A DNA stretch of 64,000 nucleotides from Ephemerocybe angulata (taxonomy: Eukaryota; Basidiomycota; Agaricomycetes; Agaricales; Psathyrellaceae), in contig JAACJK010000058.1 in NCBI GenBank assembly GCA_013368325.1, positions 620,001 through 684,000 on the forward strand. The letters run 5' to 3'. How positions within the stretch are numbered: position 1 is the stretch's first letter; each line of letters begins with the position of its first letter. This document shows, piece after piece, positions 57,919 through 64,000 of this stretch. Below the pieces are notes generated by a model. The model was not told where the DNA came from. It saw only the letters and a list, made by a program, of their open reading frames with translations, and did no database searches. The translations under genes and the position numbers were made by a program.

Positions 57919-60572
57919 ATGACTGCACCGAAACCCCCAGCCCCGCCAACGCCCTTGAACACGCGTTTCCGCCGGAACCTCCGCTCATGCTCCGACAAGC
58001 TGAGCAAACTCCCGCTGGGATACCCACACCTGTTTGTAATACCGATCCGGGGCACGTACGACCAATGCAATCTGGAGAGTCTCAGGATCGACGTGCGCGC
58101 GGGGCAGCGCCACTGTGACTTTGAGGGGACGTCGCTCTATCAAGCCAAACTCGAGGTCGTGGTACTCCCGGGAGGAATTGGTAGCTCGGGATCCGAGAGA
58201 GGCGATGTGTGCAAAGAGGGAGAGCGGGGGGACTGCGGTAATGTTACTGAGGAATGTGGGCCCGAAAATGTTTCTGCCACACTTACGACGATCAGCGCGA
58301 CGTTGACGCTCGGCGAGCCCCTGAAAGCAGGCGCGTCGGGCATGCTCACCGGGTTTGAAACACCCCTGGAGGAGGAGAATCTTGTAGAAGTGAGTGGCCT
58401 GGAGGAACTCGTGGATTTCTGCGAGCCCGACGCTACACGCCTGACTCGGAAGCCAAAGAGCACACCCGACTCGTCTACAGAAGCCCGAGATAGCGAAGAG
58501 CAGAGTACGTTCACAAACCCCATGCATAAATTTCACGGCGTATACAGTGCTAATCGTGCCAAACACTACAGTCTACCACCTCAACGCCCTCGTAGTCTGC
58601 CTCCCCAAAGCAGAACTAAACATCCTAATCACAGGCGCCCAATGGACGTCTCCCGCATCCCGCACAGCCTACTCGAACCTCCTCATATCCGCCATCTCCA
58701 AACACCCCACTCAAAGCGCCTCCACTCCAACCCATTCCAACGACCCAAATCCACACCCAATTTCGCTCCAACAGTCAACCGCCCTCCTCCACCTCTCCCT
58801 CGCATGGTCCAACCTCCCCCTCTACACCGCCACAACACCCCACTGCACACTCACCTGCCCCACCCAGCGCCTCACCATCCTCCGATCGACACGCATATTC
58901 TCCCTCCCCAAAATCACACAAAGGTGCGTCATCCATCCCACATATCACTAAATTTAACACGGGCGCTTAATTACTCTTACATCCATACTTATGTTGTATG
59001 TTGGCGATGACAGCCTCGACGATCTCATACTCCGATGGCACCCCCAAAACGCCGCACTTCTTTTAGACTTCGTGAAAGAGCTGGTGTACCCGGCCAACCG
59101 GCAGAACTGGTTCGTGGTGGATGAGGCGAACGCCCTATGGGGCGCTAAGCATATCGGACGCGGACTTCAGTTGTACGCTCGGTATGGCGCGAGGAGGGCA
59201 GAGGACGTTCCGAGTCTTGTGTGGGCTCTGCCGCATACGGGAGCTGGGGAAGTGATGAGGTACGCCGTGCATAGTGCAGATCTTTCTTTCCAACTTCGTA
59301 TTTGTGCGCATGGTTAACTTGGACGGCGTTATGGGGTGCAGTTTCTTCAACGCTGTGTCCTCGACCCAGAACCCGGACTCGCGACTCAAGGATTCAGAGG
59401 GTGGGGGTACGTTCACATTCATAATCCTACTCGCGAAAGGCCTGCACCACTCCCATAAAGCGCGCTTAAACTCGATTCGCCCTCCGAGTCGAACTTGCCC
59501 CTCTAACACTGGGGACAAAACCTCGCTCGACGTTATAATCCTAATCCAAACCTGCCTCACGACCGCCGCCAAGCACTGGGACTCCGAGTCCGCTCCTCGC
59601 AGCCCACCCTCATCTAATAACGTGCATGGAGTCGGAACTTTCTCGGACTCCTTCGCCGACATGTTGAACGCGGCGTACGACCGCAGTTTTCCAGACCTCC
59701 ATATTGCCTCTAAGTCGTCGAGTATACGATCGTACACCGGGTCTTCGTTAACGTTGAAGTCGAAACTTGAGCGTGTAGCGATGCTCGTCGACCTCTGCTG
59801 CGCCCTCGAATTCTCGAAGACGTGCGAGGCCGTCTTGCACACCGTCCTCCGCGCCACCAGCACCGCCAATCGCGATGATGGCAGCACTCAGGCTCTGAAT
59901 CAGGCGCGAAATCTGTTGGAGACATACTATCCCCTCGCGCTCTACCTCAAACACACCGTGCTCGACCCTCGAGGCCTAACCCCCGCAGATACAAGATTCA
60001 AGTTATTCTACCGGAACATCATCGAGATGTGGACCATCCACTCCCCCTCCTTCAATACCCAAAATCCCAACGGTGTATCAAGCCCTGACATCGATGCCAC
60101 CAAACTCTACGGCACCCCCGCATGTTCAGACAACTCAAAGGAAGAAGGGTGCATCGAATGCACGAACCTCGCCGGGTTTCTCAATAGCGAAAGCACCGAG
60201 ATCCTCCTCTCGAACGTACCCACATCCCTCAAAACCCATGTCGAAGCCCATATACAAGCGTATGTCAGGCGCGGCATCCTTGCGGCTCCGAACGTTTCGT
60301 TCTGCGGGGGCTGCCCGGCGAAATTTGAGGTAAGGACGCGGAAGACGCCTGGGGCGAGGGCGTTGGAGCGCGTTGTAAGGGAGGTGAGGGGTGTTATGAC
60401 TGTGGAGGGAGATGCGGATGGGGATGGCGGGAAGGGAGAGGGGGTAATGAAGAGGTTCCTGGATACGATATTGGGGGGCGATGAGGGTGTGTTGAAGGGT
60501 GTTCTCGGGGAGGGGAGGTGTGCGGAGGTTTTGGGTGAGGTTGAGGTTATGGGGTTTTTGAATGCTGAGTAG
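57919..60572 (+). CDS. Array copy 11, divergent member without the oxygenase domain
   Basis: Four exons (57919-58504, 58572-58923, 59014-59259, 59342-60572) splice in frame to about 804 residues. The N-terminal 190 residues match the family only weakly. From exon 2 on, the family plan is clear: IYHLNALVVCLPKAELNILITGAQW against YRSNALVLYRPEDET, then a GGTFTFIILLAKGL module start, VLDPRG...FKLFYRNIIEMW, a GCIECTNL cysteine pair and a RYxD-like C-terminal region. There is no HxD, distal His or SGYR, and no basic tail (it ends MGFLNAE). It is the only full representative of a subtype also seen as relics at 50944-51230 and 55310-55640. Regular introns and long open exons argue that it is functional. 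Confidence 0.68.
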
Positions 60573-61156
60573 TATAGATGATACCTAAGCTATAATATAT
60601 GATGCCGCATCACGATTTCTGGCAGACGGCGAAAAAACTTGACACAGCGCTCGTTACATATGGTTTGGTGAACCTACCTTTTTTCTCTACCGTCTACCTC
60701 TCTACAGTCTCAGAAAAAGGACGGAGAAGGCTTCTCCGTCCTTTTTCTGAGACTGTCAGATATGCTATAAGTGTACCACTGTGCACCAGATTTGCCTATT
60801 TTGATTCGCGATCGTGCTCAAGTCCTTCCGTCCAGTCGCCATCCCTTGGTTGTCCAAGTCGGCTGCATTTACCTACCAAGCCATCGAGTCCCGGTGGCAG
60901 GATTTGCGGCCTGTCGGCCTTACTGATGTTATTCTCAATGTCCCGTTCACTTATTCACTTATCCAGCGGAAGTCGGGACGCGTCGTTCGGCGCGTCGTCG
61001 CTTTAAGTTCGGCGTCTATAGTGTTTGACGCGTTGGCGCCCAAAATGGTTCGGTGCGTCGAACTTTGATCGCGGCGCTGGCACTGCGGGTAGTGCCTTGG
61101 TCTATTCCTCCACCACTGGCGCCCAAAATTTCTCCGTCTCTATTCAAGCCTGCATC
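60573..61156. other. Intergenic stretch with hairpin and copy 12 promoter
   Basis: No gene. The right part (about 60970-61156) is an inverted copy of the region before copy 9 (50701-50860), including TTGGCGCCCAAAATGG and a TATTCAAGCCTGCATC tract just before the ATG. Confidence 0.65.
60704..60756. repeat. Perfect 26-bp inverted repeat (hairpin)
   Basis: The arms 60704-60729 and 60731-60756 are exact reverse complements with a single base between them. The core reads GGACGGAGAAG-G-CTTCTCCGTCC. It lies between the 3' end of copy 11 and the copy 12 promoter. It could form a long hairpin in RNA or cruciform DNA. It might also be a transcription end structure, a tiny foldback element, or the junction of an inversion. 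Confidence 0.85.
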
Positions 61157-64000
61157 ATGGCGAGTGCTGGGCTACATGTAAGCTCTCTGGAGACTTTCTT
61201 GTCTATGGGTGAGCTTGCTGACGCCGTGTTCTGATGTTGGCAGGACGACCTGGACAAGGCGTACCACGATTATTTCGAGTTCAATGGAAGCTCGCACCAC
61301 CTCTCCGCGCATGCAGCCGCGCCAAACGCGCTCCTCAAAATTGAGGGTATCAAAGAAAGTGTTACCCTGCCTCTAACCGAAAGCACCGTGGACGAAATCG
61401 CGCGTGCCTGCGAGTCGCAATCACCATCGGGAGGGCTAGGCCAAGGAACGGCCGGGCTCTCAGAGGCCATACCCAGTGCACTCCCAAACCCCGTAGTTCT
61501 GGAGGGGTCGAAATTCTGGTCTGGAAGCTATGGATGGGATAATTTCGTGCAAGACCTAGCGAGGGGTGATATTTGGGAGACGTTGGGCGCTCCTCACTTT
61601 AAGATTGTTTTGGGGGGTCCGCATTGGTTGCCTCGGCCTGCTAACTACTGCACGGGACCGCGCTGGGAGAGTGTGGGTGTGACGTTGCACCGACCGGGTC
61701 CAATGTAAGTTCCTCTTTTTCTAGCTTACTCGTTATGGGACCCTGACGCCACAAATTCCAACGAAGCTCTCACAATTTACTTGCCCCAGAGTACGATAAT
61801 TTCGCTTTTGGTTGAGCACTGGAGGAGGAGCTGACTGGAATTTAGGGGACCGAAACCTGAAGGGGCATTTGCGACCATCGTCTTCATCCTCCCATCCGAA
61901 TACGAAGGCGGCCAAGTGCATCTCTCCACTGAAGACAACGGGCCACCAGTCGTGCTCGACACATCGACGAACTCCTCGACCAGCACATACGTCCTCGCCT
62001 GGTACGACTCACTCACTCCCACCATTCAGCCCATCACTTCCGGCTACCGCCTCGCCATCACCTACAACCTCATCCACACGGACCCAAAGACCACAGTCCC
62101 AATCGTTCCGACCGAAGCAGGCACCGAGCGGGCGTTCCGCGCTATATTTCAGAAATGGAAGGACGGGGGGTATGCGAAGCCGGAGAAGCCGCCGTTTATG
62201 GGCTTTGCAATGCGGAAGAGCGAGTGCATAGAGCCGTCCCGGGGGGTGGAGGGGTTCGAGGGTAAAGCTGCTGCTGTTGCCAAGTATGTCCTCCCTATCG
62301 CAGAGAGCTTGGGGTTCCGGGTGTGCTTCGCGAGTTTGACGAAGACGCTCCTTGGACATCCGCACCACGAGCACTGGACGTACGATGCCGTGCCGGACCA
62401 TCTGCGCACGCACCCCAAGGTCTGGGGCTGGGGAGCCTTGCACGAAAGAGAGCGGAATGAGAAACGGTATTGGGCAGAAACGTTCAAGACCCCTCCTATG
62501 GGGGACTTTGCTGGAGAGGGACACGAACTTGAGGACTTCAGGCGTCTCGATGGAGAGGGCATGCCGAATTTGGGCAAGTTTGGGGTTCTTAATGGGAATA
62601 TGGTTCCTCTCAAAGCGTTTTGGGGCACTAAGCCTCAGCCTGGTGCGAGGACGTTTTTGAAGCGCGAAGTTCTTATCCAGGATGGTAAGTTCCTCTTTCC
62701 GCGGACCGCAATGTTCGTCTCTGTGTCTGACTTGAAGAAACTTACTCTGCTATGACGTAGTGCACAACGAATCCGCGCTTGTATTCTATCGGCCGGAGGA
62801 CGAGACGGACGTGATCCTCTCAGTCAAAGGCGCCTACTGGTTTCTGCGGGAGACAGATGTAACAAATGAGCCTACCCCCCAGCAGACTGCCATTGTTGCG
62901 GCCGTTCTCCAAAGTCTAGGGAGCTCTCAGCGAACAAGAACGATATACGACGGAGAGCCGAGTGACTCCGACACCGCGCTTGCGCTTCTGGATCATGCCT
63001 CGGACTGGGAGCAGGCGGAGCTGTGGAACAAAGCTATCCTGTATTGTGACACGGCGCCACTTGAGAAGATCAAAGATGGCTTGGAATTCGCACTCGAGAA
63101 GTTTGAATTCGCCCAGCTTAAAGATGGGTCAGTTGGACGTGTCTCTCACTCGTTTCCAGTAGGATAACTAACCCTTTTATTCCACAGCCTCTTTGCGCTC
63201 GTGAAAGTTACCAACGGGCTCGCGCGGAGATACGAGCTTTCTGAACTCATCGCTGAGAACGACCCCGAGAAACTGAGCCAAGTCGCCCTTTCAGAGCTGG
63301 CGCAGGCAGCCCTCGACGTGTGCAAGAAACCAACTGTTGCGGATGTGCCAGCACTGGTTTCATATGCTCAATCTAAAGGGCCTGAATCTATACTCTCGTA
63401 AGCCCCCCTTTTTCTTCGCCTTGTTGTCACTCTCTGAGCCCCTGGCTCGCAGATTTCTTTCCAGAATAGAAAAGAAGGGCATGTTTGAGGTCCTGTTCGC
63501 CCTAGCCAAGGGACTTCACGGTCTTCGCCAACTGTCCAGTACCTCTGCCCTACTGAAAGATCCTCTCGGAGAGCTCATCTACCAGTGCCTTGGCCATGCT
63601 ATTCTGCAATGGGACGAAGGGCTGACGAGACTCGTGACGTTGCCCGACTGGAACATAGCGTTCGAGGGCGGCGAGGATAAAGTTAAGCGCGTCTGCGAGC
63701 TTATCGAATTTTCCTTCTCACTCGGCGATTTCCGCTCATGCGTCGACCTCTTCAACTCCCTTCTCCTACTTAAAAAGCCCGGTCATTTTAGCTGGGAAAC
63801 TGTCGACCTCTACGAACGTCTCCTCCCTCATCTCAAGATTGCCCTCGCCGATCGCGGGGTGTCGTTTATGTCGGAGCCCTTCGTCTCCTTCTACCGTAAC
63901 GCGATTTCCGTCTACCTCCAGAATGAGCTGGGCGCCAAGGTCACACTCCCACCCCCACCTCCCGACGACGTTCGCTGCCGTGTAGCCGAATGTAAAGAGT
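61157..64000 (+). CDS. Array copy 12, pseudo-oxygenase, cut by the window edge
   Basis: Seven exons, the last incomplete: 61157-61177, 61244-61704, 61767-61790, 61846-62684, 62761-63127, 63188-63397 and 63453 to beyond 64000. The 24-nt small exon encodes HNLLAP with Glu at the split codon (A-x-E instead of H-x-D). The distal position is Pro (LTPTIQPITSGYR). Almost the whole protein resembles copy 9, including PTEAGTERAFRA, MRKSECIEPSRGVEG and the RIEKKGMFEV module start. The window ends inside the cysteine cluster (CRVAECKE). A 15-codon stretch after PDHLRTHPK is absent in copy 9. It is probably complete beyond the edge. Confidence 0.84.

Noticed and set aside
7826..64000. Idea that the array is the fungal TET/JBP DNA-oxygenase family, which is also expanded and linked to KDZ transposons in basidiomycetes
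   Set aside because: The core (FATVVIVLPS-FEGG, then HEVKP-TSGYRLAL) is of the prolyl-4-hydroxylase type and I see no TET/JBP signatures. The nearby MITEs alone do not prove a link.
1..64000. tRNA, rRNA or other structural RNA genes
   Set aside because: None could be recognised by eye. A tRNAscan or Infernal run would be needed to exclude them.

Overview
The window looks like a nuclear genome segment of a basidiomycete fungus, most likely an Agaricomycete. The evidence is many short introns (mostly 50-65 nt) with GT-AG borders, an F-box/leucine-rich protein of the kind expanded in mushrooms, and a secreted AA9 lytic polysaccharide monooxygenase with a C-terminal CBM1, as in wood or litter decayers.

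Layout. The first 7.3 kb hold three ordinary genes: an F-box protein (minus, 445-2535), the small subunit of general transcription factor TFIIA (minus, 3864-4437) and the AA9 enzyme (plus, 5984-7246). From 7826 to the right edge the window is dominated by twelve members of one large multi-exon family, called copies 1-12 here. Copy 1 is on minus, 2-6 on plus, 7 on plus, 8-10 on minus, 11-12 on plus. Two unrelated genes interrupt the array: a 794-residue APH-type kinase-like protein (33033-36430) and an unrecognised 551-residue acidic, low-complexity protein (55898-57672). Relic gene pieces lie at 23031-23391, 50944-51230 and 55310-55640. Non-autonomous transposons lie at 36858-38341, 38835-39190 and 46805-47258.

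The family. Intact members have about 940-1170 residues. An acidic leader and a prolyl-4-hydroxylase-type 2-oxoglutarate/Fe(II) oxygenase domain are followed by about 600 residues of helical repeat-like sequence, a C-x-C-x2-C cluster in most copies, and in most copies a basic C-terminus that looks like a nuclear localisation signal. Copies 1, 2 and 5 keep the H-x-D...H...R active site. Copy 3 has it but carries a 1-nt frameshift inside the domain. Copies 4, 6 and 11 have lost the catalytic domain yet keep open, spliceable frames. Copies 7, 8, 9, 10 and 12 keep the fold-like sequence and the 2OG-binding SGYR segment but have lost the iron ligands. So an enzyme family has expanded mostly into non-catalytic relatives, with exon duplication, segmental duplication, inversion and relic formation visible at sequence level.

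How it may work. The C-terminal basic tails, and the VIDLT/FIDLT endings of copies 1 and 2 (SUMO-interacting-motif-like), suggest nuclear proteins. The substrate is unknown. That live enzymes and pseudo-enzymes act together or antagonise each other is inference only. Exon borders were placed by eye from splice signals, reading phase and comparison between copies.
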